A DNA stretch of 64,000 bases from Marsupella aquatica (taxonomy: Eukaryota > Marchantiophyta): contig OZ316892.1 of the NCBI GenBank assembly GCA_973895155.1, positions 14,632,001 to 14,696,000 of the forward strand, given 5' to 3'. Positions 42,101 through 54,114 of this stretch are shown piece after piece. Under the pieces are notes generated by a model. The model was not told the origin of the DNA. It saw only the letters and a program-made list of their open reading frames with translations, and ran no database searches. The position numbers and the translations under genes were made by a program. Within the stretch, counting starts at the first letter, position 1, and each line of letters begins with the position of its first letter.

Positions 42101-45100
42101 GACCCTGTTAAACTCGTAAGTTTTCGACAGATTGCATCCACTGAAATACACAGAGACAAATAAAACTGCCCGCAACTACTGCAAATGACTTAAAGGAGAC
42201 AATGTAGTGGTGGTATGTTCGCTCTGATCGCGACCACGAAGGCATATTTCAAAGAAGTTTACTCACAACGCAACGAGGTTTGGAAGCTCTGCCAAAGATG
42301 CGGGAATGGAGCCCTGGAAGTTGTTGTTTTGCAATTGCCTGCATCACATTTGAGGTTCCATTACTAATCAACTCGATTTGCAATTCTAGACAATAAGGGT
42401 TTCAACAAATATCTGAGGACAAAAGTAAACAGAAATATTTCAACAAGAAATCAGTGAAGGGATCAATGAAGTAAATTGATCTGGACAGCGAGCATCTATT
42501 CTGCAAGCATCGTAGACTATACTGAATCTATCTTTCAGTGATTCTGAAAGATGCCAATCTGGATTCCTTGTAAAGAATGTGATTTCCTACACACTGCTTT
42601 GAACAAAGTCCGATCCAAATGATTGAATACTAAGAGCATGCTCCTACGTAGAAGAGCTTCTTTGTTTTGGCAGATTTTGGCAGCGCATTCACAAATGACA
42701 AGCCTTGCTGGAAAAGGAATCTCATTACTTACACTGTTTGAAGATTTCTGGGCAATGACAAATTAGAAATATCTCCTGTGAAGTAGTTGTGGTCAAGTGA
42801 TCTAACAATGCCCACCAGTGAACCACATTAATAATACTTCTACCTTGTGTGCAATATGCCGGTATGGATTCTGCTATTAGTGAAGATGCAGGTACTTGCA
42901 ATCCTGTCCGCGTTTCTCGGTGAATGACGAAAAAAAAACAAGCTTGCATAAATGTAGGCGGGAGAGGGGCTTACAAACTCTGGAGTTCTGTCATGAGAGC
43001 AATGTCTGCTGGGACAGTACCAGAAAGGTTGTAGTAGGAGAGGTTTCTGTGAAAGTTCAACACAGAAGGATCAGTCTTTGTATGCCATAGAGTACAAGAA
43101 CAGGGCTCAGCAAAATACAAGTCATGCGGTCACGTGACAAGGAAAGGAACGCACCTGCCATCAAGTAAGGGTCACAAGAGAACTTACATCTCTATGATTC
43201 TTGATATTGTTGTCGTATTAGGGGAGCTGCATTGGACCCAATCCCAGGGATAAGGCAAGCAGGGATCACCTGTCCAATCTGTGAGATTGAAGCTCTGCTG
43301 GATGACAGCAAGCGCTCCCACTGCTCATTGAAAGTACAAGCTTGGTCATGTCTTCCTCACAAACCAGAATGGTTTTTTATTTGAGAGGTGTCTAGTTTAC
43401 AATTCAAACTAGTCAACTTCAGTTATATTTCAAACGTATTAAAACTGGAATACACATCGTCACAGTTCTTGACATATGAACATGCAGAAAATCATTAATT
43501 AAGCTGGCAAGAAGCGTGTTCTGCATCATAGAACTTACCATCTTGTTGCCAAGTAATGTAGCTGTCGTTCAAATATCCAACACTGTATAACTCCAAGGCA
43601 TTCAGAATGGGACCCAAGGTGGAGCCCGCTGCGGGACTAATCGTTATGTTTGTGGTCGCTAAGCTTATGCCGGACGTGTAATTATACGCTGAAAACAGCG
43701 TTGAAGTCACATCAAAGGGCTGTCCGTTCAGCATTAAATCATCTATATACGCATTCACCCTCCTCACACCATTTCTGGGCACTGTGGCGATCTCAGCAAA
43801 GTGGAGGAATGCAAACAAGAAATAAGTGTTTGTTGGCACTGGCCACACGATTTGCAGAGTGCCACTCAAGGGGGCTGTCCATGCAGACTGCAGCGCTTTG
43901 CTTGGTATGGAATAGCTACTAGGAGCACTTGTGTTATATATAGTAGCAGAAGAGTTGCTGATTTTTTTGAAGTGCAAACTGGGAGGATCAGGGGCCCAGA
44001 GACGATCGTAAGAATCATTTGGGTACCTGCGTCAATCACAGACATCTAGAGTCGATTAGATTTAAGCGCCATGGGACATCAGCAAGTGTTGAGGACAAGA
44101 AAAGTGAAGAGTCACTGGCTCACAACGGTCCCCCTTCACTGCGTAGCGAGCTTTCATCTCCAAAATGCACAGCAGAATATATTTAAGGAAGCTTTGTAGC
44201 GATCAACTTGGCTCCTCAGGAGCAACTCAATTACAAGCAGAGCTAATCGGGTGCTCGGGAAAATTGTCCTGATTTCCCACATTCTAGTCCCGATTCTAGT
44301 TCACTAGATGATAATATCGCTCTTCTCTAATAAAGCAAAGATCAAAGCCAAATTCTCCTGCGGCTGAAGAAGCGGTCCCAAAACACCGAATGTGGGATTT
44401 CCGAGCCAGGCATCAACTAGTGTTATACGAAAGGACATACCTGATACTCGCGTTTGTTGGAGCCGTGCCGCAGTTCCACCTGAGAATGGTCGTCAATGCC
44501 AAGTCATAGAAAGAAGAACTTTCGTAGAAATTGGATGGGAGAGCCCGCAGCTCCAAGGAGGATATGAAGGGTGTTCCAGCATCTCGCACTAGACAGACTG
44601 AGAGAGGACCCGATTTTGTTGTATAGGTGACCTCCTTCGTTAGAGGAGTATAGCTATCGGAAATCATGACTTGTGTCCAGTCGTAATTGTTAATGGTGAG
44701 CCTGAAGCTTGTATTTTGAGTCTGCGAGGACGTGAAGTCTGCTCCGAGAAACATGGCTCTGATTAGGTACACGGTCTGATCCAACGCTTCAGGAATGACG
44801 TAGCAGTACTTCTTCCTGACCTCCGGAAAGTACCTAATAGTGCTCAACGTTCGATTGTTTTGTGACTCGTCGCCGCCCAGATTAGCAGAGCCTGTGTTCA
44901 CTACTCCATTCTGGCCGACGGGTATGTAGCCGCTATCGCTAGACCAGGATATTCCTAGAGAGTCGGTGTAGTTGGAAGGACTGCCGCAATCGATGCTAAC
45001 AAATTCTGCAGCATCGAACACAAGCAGCAAAAACTTCAACCATAGCAAACATTGCAGGATGGCCGGCAAGGGCCAGGAAATCAAATCACCGAACAGTGTT

Positions 45101-45147
45101 ACAGAGACGCTAGTAGGAAACGAAATTCCCAATTTTCCCGCCGTCAT
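39105..45147 (-). CDS. Malectin-like/LRR receptor-like kinase (LRR-I type), 14 exons
   Basis: Plasma-membrane receptor kinase. Exons in transcript order: 44,441-45,147; 43,539-44,026; 43,188-43,320; 42,975-43,046; 42,733-42,801; 42,267-42,338; 41,908-41,988; 41,305-41,549; 40,934-41,154; 40,652-40,778; 40,352-40,420; 39,916-40,108; 39,582-39,717; 39,105-39,440. They total 982 codons plus stop. Order: hydrophobic signal segment; malectin-like domain ([19 protein letters not shown]); [14 protein letters not shown]; four short LRR exons of 69-81 bp; Ser/Pro linker; transmembrane helix ~583-606; kinase with [26 protein letters not shown] and SDVYSFG, so catalytic residues are intact. All introns are GT-AG except intron 12, which seems to start AT (39,914-39,915). 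If that donor fails the kinase is truncated in the activation segment, so this could be an allele or pseudogene. Donor of exon 8 (CTAG|GTTCAT) is weak. Confidence 0.9.
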
Positions 45148-47339
45148 TGGAACAGACGAAATCGTTAACAATGGCAGAAATCATAATCATCTCAAATTCC
45201 TACATCCAGACTACCAGACAACTCTGCATTTGAGAATGTTTGAGTCTATCGAACTAAAACAATTCTCACAAGCTAATGTCACTTGGGGTGGTCTACGAGA
45301 GCTAAACTACAGATACATGCTTTGGCCAAATGGGGATGTCCTCTGGACTCAGCGGGGTATCGCAAGTGAATCTCGCAAGTCATTCATTGGGCCCTGGGAG
45401 TTCCAAAAGATAGTATGTAAGGAATAACATGGTAGTCGTTGTCTCGGAGATACGTAAGCTTTCTACTGGCTATCGAGTATGTACATCTGTGAAACGGCTA
45501 ATCCTAGCTCGGACCCGGGTTTGAAAGGTACCAATCGAGGGCGTCCACCTTCATCCCACCCCTTAATGGACAATGCGAGGTGCACGTTGTACAGAAACGC
45601 GATAGAAGCGACAAATCTATACTTAGCTGTCTACAGGGTCCCGTGGCCTCGATCAATCTTCGGTAAGGTGATTTGATTGCTTTCTACTCCGCGCAGGAGC
45701 CAGTTCAGTCTCCTTGCCCAGATCAACATTCGTACTTAAACATATTCCTTCCAAGGGCTCACATGTTTAGACTCTTCTTTTCCAGCTCTAAATCTTATGG
45801 CCAGGGTAATCACCAAGGAGAAGGAAGAGTTGTTCATTCTGTTTCATGACTCCACATGGTTGAATCCGGACAAAAGACCGTATCATCGAATTCAATATCA
45901 CAACGATGCATCTGCCGATTATGATCTTAAAAGTGGGTTGAGATCAGACGAGTTGCTTCCCAGAAGGATATGCCTGACGGTTTAGACGTTATCGCCATTA
46001 CATTTGCTGTCTCACATTGCAACCTCGATGGTCTAAGCTCCCCCGGCAGCTGAACTGTAGCAGAATGTTTTCAGCTTGCTGTTATCGATGGAAGCAAGGA
46101 ATTTGGTTTAAGATAGCTGGATTCGTAGAAATAACTACATTATGTCGTGTGACCTTGTTAAGAGGGCTTCACAAGTACAGCTTTCACTACTCGGATCCGG
46201 CACATTGGCCAGCATTCCACGAATCGAAGGGGAAAGAGCTCATACCACCGATGGTGCCCTGGCCGTTCGAACGAGAAACGCCCAAGCAGAACATTAACAT
46301 GACCGCCAGCAATAGATTACAGCAGCGTCTCCTGTAAGTGGCACCCATTTTATAAACAACCCGATAGTGACAGTTTCTCTCCAGGGGCTCGATATCAACC
46401 TCGTGATGCTTCCTTTGATGTTCTTCGGTTGCGTTTCAATGTTGTCCACCTGGAACGAACGAGGACTCCATCAGTTCAGCATCATTGAACTTCAATCCGC
46501 AGCTGAAAGCAAAACTAGCACTGTACATTGCTCCACCACCTGCTTCGAAATTGCGAAGTATGGCCACAAAAGTCTTCGTTGTCCCAAATGTCGTGCGTCC
46601 CACACACATGAATGGGTTTCATGAGGCCCCAGTTAAACAGAGCACAGTGACTCCTGAGTGCTCAACAGGCGGCAAGTTGACCTTCAGAATTGTGAGCCAA
46701 CTGTCAGAATAATAAGGACAATAGTAGGATGATGCATAGTGCATGCTGACAGTATTCATTATTTCACTTGTCTACGGACTCGTCTGGAACTTAGTCAGCT
46801 GTATTCCCATTATTTTGTGGGTTGACGATTTTCCCGTATTATCTGGTTGACTTAGTCCCCCTGTCATTGAGATTCTCATCAAAAGCAGGAATAGAACACT
46901 TTACCTTCAAAGCCGCCGACTACACTTGTAAAATTGGGACGTCCTATATTCACATTCCCATCTACTAGAAAGCTTCTAATTGAATGTACTTGCAGCGCAG
47001 AGTTTTACTGAAAGAATGACGAAAAGGGCTGAAAGTGCTCACAACTCAGAACATCGGACCTCACAGAGAAAGTTTTTGCCAGGAATTCGCACAAATTACT
47101 TCGTGAGTTCGTGCCATCCACTCCAGTGAACTAGGAATGTTCGTGCACATGCAGAAATACCAACCCGCAGAATCGAATGAAAGACCAGCGATGTAGGCTA
47201 GATAATTAAACACCGCAGCCGCTTCGAGAATCGCACGATTTTAGAATGGTTTACATAAAGTTTTATGGGGTTCCGTTTTGGACAAAGGTAACTGTTGCTA
47301 TTCAATAGAAGTGATTAGAATTGGCTGAATCGAGTGAAG
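45148..47339. other. Upstream region of the receptor kinase
   Basis: Contains the probable promoter and 5' leader of the minus-strand receptor kinase. Open frames up to 151 codons (one overlapping kinase exon 1 on the opposite strand) show no domain. No other gene recognised. Confidence 0.4.
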
Positions 47340-48990
47340 TCAAATAATGAGATCTCACTGTCTTGCTACAATTTACAATTTACAGTGCATTGTGCACTAT
47401 GCACTTGTGTATAAGTGCATTCGACGGATTAGTGCAGGCTGTTCATTGTATTCCTCTAGAATGTGTATTCCATGGATTAGTGCAGGCTATTCATGCAATC
47501 CTCTACAATTACAGCTTTTTCTTTGCAGGTGCACCCAAAATGCAGATTTTACAATTGCATGTAGATTGTACCGTCACTATAAGACAAAGACAGTGTGTGT
47601 ATGCGTGTATTGATTAGTGCAGCACTACCATAATAAAGTGTGTGTATGCGTGTATTGATTAGTGCAGCACTACCATAATAAAGTGTGTGTATGCGTGTAT
47701 TGATTAGTGCAGCACTACCATGATAAACAGGTATTCATAAGTGCATTGGATGATGACATAGAGCATGTTCATTGAATTGTGGAGTACAAGGGCTTGGGTA
47801 GGAGGAGTCTATTGAGTGTGACTTGAACACACAGATAGGGAATGCACAGGCCATTTTCCATGCAATTATTGGGACTGCATATGGGGAAGTGCATAAATAA
47901 TTCTCCCACTGATACCATGGTGCATATTGTGGATGAGTGGAGGGTTGGGCCTTCTTCCAGGGAGCCTGAACTTATGCACAGTGTGCTGTAGTCTATTTGG
48001 TGATATCTGTTGGGAAAAATGTCAGCTAGGATTGACACAAGAGTCACATCAACAATGCGCACGCCAACAACTCATACACATTCACCATGAGAATACACAA
48101 CATATAAGTGGTTCACCTGGATGGGCTATGTCTACTGTCGTCGAGAAAATTATTAATGATCAAATCATACATGGTCCACCATAGCCTCCTCCGTGGAGCT
48201 CTAAGACGTATCTCCTCTCTAGGTCTTTCACCGAAGACCTCACTGTGTAGAATGGTGGAACTCCCTAAGGTATTATGCCTACTCGAGTGAGTCACTCCAC
48301 AAACTGTGCTAATGTCTAACTAGAGCTAATGCTAATCGCAGTTAACCGAGTACAAGGTCCCGCAATACCTAACAATATCTTAGGGTAGGGAACCAAATAA
48401 TTAAAATGATGGAGATTATGGAGTACCAGGATCCTAAAACAAATGACGCCTACGTGCACCAAGGATAACTGCATTCTGTGGTTAAGTGCAGGCCTACCAT
48501 GTGCTCCCCTAATATTTTACAGTGAATTTCTCTGTAAATGCACCAAAATGCATTTTTTAATCCCTAAATCTCTACCAACACCAAACAACAAATATGTAAG
48601 TGCATTTTTCCTGTGTACACATGTATTTATCAGTTAGCTGGATGCATAAACAAGAATCATTTATTGATTAATGCAGTTTACGCATTGTAATTATCTAGTT
48701 AAACCAGAGTAAGATGTGTGACAACACTCATGAAAAAATATTTTAGATATTTTGTATGCATTTATTGGATAATACAGACCATGTACATATGGAAAAGTGT
48801 ATGAATAATATCTCATGCATGTAAATGTAGTACATATCGTATATAAGCACATAAATGATATCACATGCAATTATTATAACATAGTACATATCGTGCCTAA
48901 GTGCAGGACTGCAGGCATCCAATTATTATAACGTAGTACATATTGTGAATAAGTGCATGCTTGGGGCATCTTCCCAAGAGCCTCCACTTC
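47340..48990. repeat. Decayed satellite-like region around a GATTAGTGCAG core
   Basis: The core (G)ATTAGTGCAGGC and variants (TTAAGTGCAGG, GATTAATGCAG, CTAAGTGCAGG) recurs irregularly. The best-preserved part is three 45-bp copies at 47,592-47,726, each carrying TGTGTATGCGTGTATTGATT. Two units with ATTATTATAAC(A/G)TAGTACATAT lie at about 48,869-48,950. Segments at about 47,930-47,990 and 48,938-48,990 also align (CATATTGTG, CTTCTTCC, GAGCCT), so a ~1-kb direct duplication is present. No coding function seen. Confidence 0.75.
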
Positions 48991-50018
48991 GACACGTTGA
49001 CACTGATTTCACCATGTAGGGATTTCTGCGTTCCAAATGATCTTTAAACCTGCTTATTTTATGCAAGGGACATGTAATTGGTTCAAGTACGACTATAAGA
49101 GACTGCTGTAATTGGTTCTGCAACAGATACGGCAGGTCAGGACGGAGGGTGAATCATCAGACTCTCATCAACATTATCATCTATCTGCAAGGCGCTACAA
49201 ATGTGTGCAACAGCCATTTATTTCGTCATTTGGGAGAAGAGATCCAACTTCTCTCCGTTCCTGACAAAACAAGGTTTGTGTAGGGGTGAGAATTTGCTAT
49301 TCTACCTCTCTAGAACGTTTTGGTCACCTTAGTCAATAATTAGCCAGGTTTTCTATCTTCCTTTAGCCAGTTTCCCACCTAACCATAGACCCAAACAGCC
49401 AGAATCTAATGGTTGTCCTTAATTTCTGGAAATCCGGCGGTCAGAAAGTGATCTAGGAAATTAGATAAGAAATATGGCTAACATCTTCTGCTTCACAAAC
49501 GATGCTGTAGCCACTCTGGCTTACAAAAGGGTTAAAAACCCCTAAAATTAGGCTGCTGGGATGTACTTTCAGTCACTGAATTTCTGACACATCCATGTGC
49601 ACACTTTTATTGCCCTACTTTCAAGCCAAATTTAAGAATTTGGCTAACAAAAAGGAAGAATTATTCTTTCCCCGCTGTAGTGACTGCCATGAGCATTTCT
49701 GTACATCTACTTCCAATGTATAGTACATTGGGAGCAGAATAGTGGGACGCTCAGAAAATGAGTCAAACAGGTTGTCCCAACTGGCCAACTATTTCCCCAA
49801 ACAACAGAACACTGCAAGACCGGTCCTTGTATTTGAAAGGTGGGCCCTATGTACAGATACATTTTGTTTTATTTTCTGGCATGCCATCTTAATTTACCTT
49901 CAATCTAAGAAGACAAACCAAACCCTGACTCGCTTCGAAAGCCTTATCTCAAACACAAGTTACTATTAGGGCGTCTCAAAGTAAAAGGACGGCAGAAAAT
50001 TATGGGATGGTCCTTCAC
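48991..50018. other. Gene-free stretch
   Basis: No gene, RNA or strong repeat recognised. Confidence 0.45.
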
Positions 50019-51482
50019 CAAATGACTTGATGGGCCCCCTAGGTAAGAATATCCGTGAGGAGACACTCACTTTTGAAATAGACTTCCTGGGGCCCTGCAA
50101 GCCTGCAACCCTTACTCATGACATGTGTTATTATTTTTTTCTTTTTTTGAATTCTAACATGGGACGGACAGTTATGTACATCAATCCACCAGATATATTA
50201 TCTAGAAGTAAGTTTTATTGTATTTTTGTTTGGAAATATTATATAAAGTACATAGGAAGTACTTAGCCCTTGTCACTCCCATGTTCATTTTATTCTTGTT
50301 TTGGAATACTTATACACGGTAAGTAGTATGTAAGGTACATAAGACTCACTCTCTTTAGTTAGTCATTGTCAGTTTTGTGAACTACTCAAGTCTTGCCTGG
50401 ACTTTCCTAAGGTGAACCAACGGGTTTGGGTGCTTTCTGGGTGCTGTTTTTAAATTGGTTTTCTGTAAATAGATTACATGGGACTTAAACCATTCTTTGA
50501 TGTATTTTGCCAAAGATTGTTTTGGAAATAATCACATCAGATGTGAGCATTTCTTTGGTGTTATTTTTGTGAAAGTTTTTTTAAAGAGGTGAGCACTTAG
50601 GTAGAGTATTTCAAGCAAAGTACAGGATGTCACTTAAAAGACAATTTCTATTCTTTAGCTTAGTACACAAGACATTAATTGAGAGTACAAGGCGTCAATT
50701 GAATTCATAAAATTTAGCATAGAGCATGCACATAGTAACAAATGTAAAAGCAGTTAAATGACCATAGGAATTTGGGCTCAACTTTGGTGCAACAACCACA
50801 AAATTAGTTATCAAAATCATACTGCAATTCACATCTCTATGTTTACTCAAAGTGACACTAAAAAAATCACTTTCACACTCTGTGACCCACCAGTCCAATC
50901 TGTAAAAACTATAAAGACATTTTTAAGTTAAGCATGTGGCTTTACTCCCCAATCCTGCTTATTTCAATTCTGCAAAAACATCACACTTCTACCAAGACTT
51001 TAGTCTACAGGGTACTATCAAAGCTTGAGACTGAGACACATACTCACATACTTGGAATTTATCAATCCCGTCCTAGTGAATCAAATTGCTAATCACCTAT
51101 GAAAGGTGAAACATAGTTGATTATAGGGTATGTGAAAGGTGGACGAAATAAGTAAGGAGTAAACACTATGTACTCTCTGTGCAGAAGTACTTCAGAATAA
51201 GAAATAAAATGAATAGAGGAGTAACAGGGTCTAAGTACTATGTATGTGCTATAAGTTAATATTTTCAAACAAAAATATACGGAAAAATACTTCCAAGGAG
51301 TACACCTGATTGCCTGGCTGACATTGTTGTACGCTGGTAGAATTAAAAAAGTATAAAAAAATAATTCTAAAAGTGGAATAAATAATCACACAGGTCATGA
51401 GGAAGGGCCCCGGGAAGTCTATTTCAAAAGTGAGGGGCTCCTCGGGATATCTTTACCTAGAGTGGCCCCATCAAGTCATTTG
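50019..51482. mobile_element. Non-autonomous foldback DNA element with ~320-bp terminal inverted repeats
   Basis: The left arm (about 50,019-50,335) and the reverse complement of the right arm (about 51,163-51,482) align along most of their length. Outer ends are CAAATGACTTGATGG on both sides; inner matched blocks include CTCACTTTTGAAATAGACTT, TCATGAC.TGTGT.ATTATT, TATTTTTGTTTG(G/A)AAATATTA and AGTACTTAG. The ~830-bp interior has no transposase-like frame. Arms differ by substitutions and small indels, so the insertion is old. I could not find a convincing target-site duplication, so superfamily (Mutator-like, hAT or foldback) is open. Confidence 0.82.
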
Positions 51483-54114
51483 CTGCTCTAACAGAAGGCT
51501 AGAGGCTTTCTATTTGAATAGTTTGCACCCGCAAGCGCATTGATATAATACACTGCCTGGGCATTGGTTTCCTGTTAGTCTCGTATATTTCACACTCATT
51601 TTGTTTTGCAGACTTCATTTGACTACTCAAATTCAGTCAGAGTGCTTTACAACATAAATGATCCTAGCTACTGTAGTGTGCAACAAATTGAAGAGAATCT
51701 ATTTTATCATTCAATCCACATTGGATTGGTATATACAGATATATGGGGGTAAGTTTACAAGGGCCAAAAGTGCATATTTTCACTTTTAATGATTACAGCT
51801 ATTTTGCCTTATTAATCCTCCCAACCTTGATTGGGCTTCCCCCAAATCCCAACTGTCAGTGATTTCTTTTCTATGTGTTGAGGGAGTTAAACTGACTAAG
51901 GCCTCAGGGACAAGGGAAAATACATGGGACCCACATAATATTTTTATTTATAATTTCAATTAACATAAATAACCCTAAATTACATTTAATGCCTTAATTT
52001 AAAGCTACCTTAAATAGCCCTAATTACAACCTACCATAGTACTACCTTAATGCTATCCTGGTGCAATAAATAAATAATTTTTAAAATTTTGTACCTGACT
52101 AACAAAATATTTTAGGGTGCTTGTGAGACCTTGAAATAATGTTGTGATGCAAATTTAGGAATGTGTTAAGCATTTTGATGTGAACATTGACTTTGTAGCA
52201 TATACATCTTACTAATAAAGCAGATTTTTGTTTTGGAAAACCCGACATTAAAGTTGTGAAGCACATCGTGCTATAACCAGAAAACAGTTTTTTATTACTT
52301 TGCCACTAAAGACATTCTAATTCACAATACTGTCACTGTTTTGTATATGGATAACAAGTTTACCAAGGTAACTAGGGGAACTATACACGGAAACTGTAGC
52401 ATTTTTGTAAATATGAAAAAATAGTGGTAGTATTGTAAATTCAAATATCTTTAGTGGCAATGTACTTAAAAGCTGAAATCAAAATTTTTGAAGAAAATTC
52501 TAAAATATGGGTAAGAGTTTTTGCAGATATTCCTACTACCAGTAAACCGGCAGAAGTGCGATGTCAAGCTACTTTCCAGGACTACAATCTAAAGTGAAGA
52601 GTCTAGACCATAACTCTCAATAAGGACAATGTGCACATCTGATGTAGTAAGTTCCCATAGTGGTTTCCGTTACAAAATTTATGGTTTTAATTGAGTTGAC
52701 TATCATTACCTAGACATTAGGGTTGTTAATTGTTTAGCTGGGTATAAATCCTATGGCACTCTCTTGTAAAGTGTTGTTTTTGTGCCATTGGACACCTCTA
52801 CTGCAGGTTGTCCGTGTGTCCCCTTCCATGTTATGATTTCTCCTTTTGTGGCTCTGTACTATACAAAAATGGCTGACTTGCTCTTGTAAAATTAATTAAT
52901 TTTCTCTCTTTGTTCTAATAATATTTCAAGACGGAAATTAACTTTTCAAGAAACTAATGCCCGAATGAACCTCCATTTTGTCTATGAAACCCAGATTGAC
53001 TGGCAAAGTTAGGATGCACTTGCTTAGAACATCTAAACTGACTCAGATAACACTGTTTCCAATTTTCACTGAATGTGACCTGTAAATGGTCTCCTTAGCG
53101 TTTGTAGCCAGTTTCAATTACATTATCAAACCACCTTGAACTTGAAAGACGTCAAGCCAGTACTCAGGATCACCATGACGCCTTGACTACTTTCTCCCCA
53201 AGGTCAAAGTTGTCAACTGCAATCCGCGACAGGTTCGTTTTCTTTTTGGTGTGAAAACGACAATCACTATAAGCAGTCCATGGGAATGGGTAGGGACAAC
53301 GTTCTCAGTCCATACTGGCTTTTGTTTCACTTTTCAGTATATACTTTTTGAAGTACAAACAGGGAAGATAATATCTTTGCGTTGGGTTATTTCCAGAGTT
53401 AAAACACATCTATATTCGGTGCTCCAAACATGATGGTGGACTGATGGATGAATAGTCTATCTATCTCAAAGCCAAAAGAAAAACATGCTCAGAAAACCAA
53501 ACAGAATTGAGTTTTTGACTAGGTATGTCACTATTTTCAAATTCACGGATCGCAACGGTTGATCTTCGTAGGTATAAAAGTAACATGATAGTCTGTTGTT
53601 TGAAAGTGGATTGTGAAGAGTGGGGCACTTCAGTTCATTCATATCATTCATTCATCGTTGTTGTAGTTATGCAAACTAATACATTCCTCATACCATCGGT
53701 ATCTCACTCAGGAAATTCCGAAGTCTTGATAAAAGTGTCTATGTGCCCTGGACTGACGCAAGCAAGCACAAGGCTCTTTGAGATCTGGGTCGGCTCGAAT
53801 CCTGGATGGTGTCATATGGCTCTTGGCATTTCGAAGGAAAGTGGGTCGCATTTGATTTCAGTCCATTGGGAAACATGAGAAAAATTGCCAAGCTGCTGCT
53901 GTAGAATTTCTCCCTCGGATTTGAAATGGCATTGGAGCGTTCAGAGAGGCTGTCTGTCCTTCATTTGGATCATTTGCTGGTGCTGTCTTATCGTTGCGAT
54001 TCGTAGGACGGTCACAGCTCCTCCCAAACTGTTCTCTCTCCAGGAAAGGGAACCGTCATCCAGTGCTGTTGTAAATTGTTCAAAATTTGAAAGCGAGAGG
54101 CGCACCTATTTGAC
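51483..54114. other. Gene-free AT-rich stretch before the PfkB gene
   Basis: No gene recognised. The last several hundred bases presumably contain the promoter and leader of the PfkB gene; a noncoding first exon cannot be excluded. Confidence 0.45.

Noticed and set aside
44972-45427. A 151-codon plus-strand frame overlapping receptor-kinase exon 1
   Set aside because: Antisense shadow of a well-supported exon, no domain, composition not coding-like.
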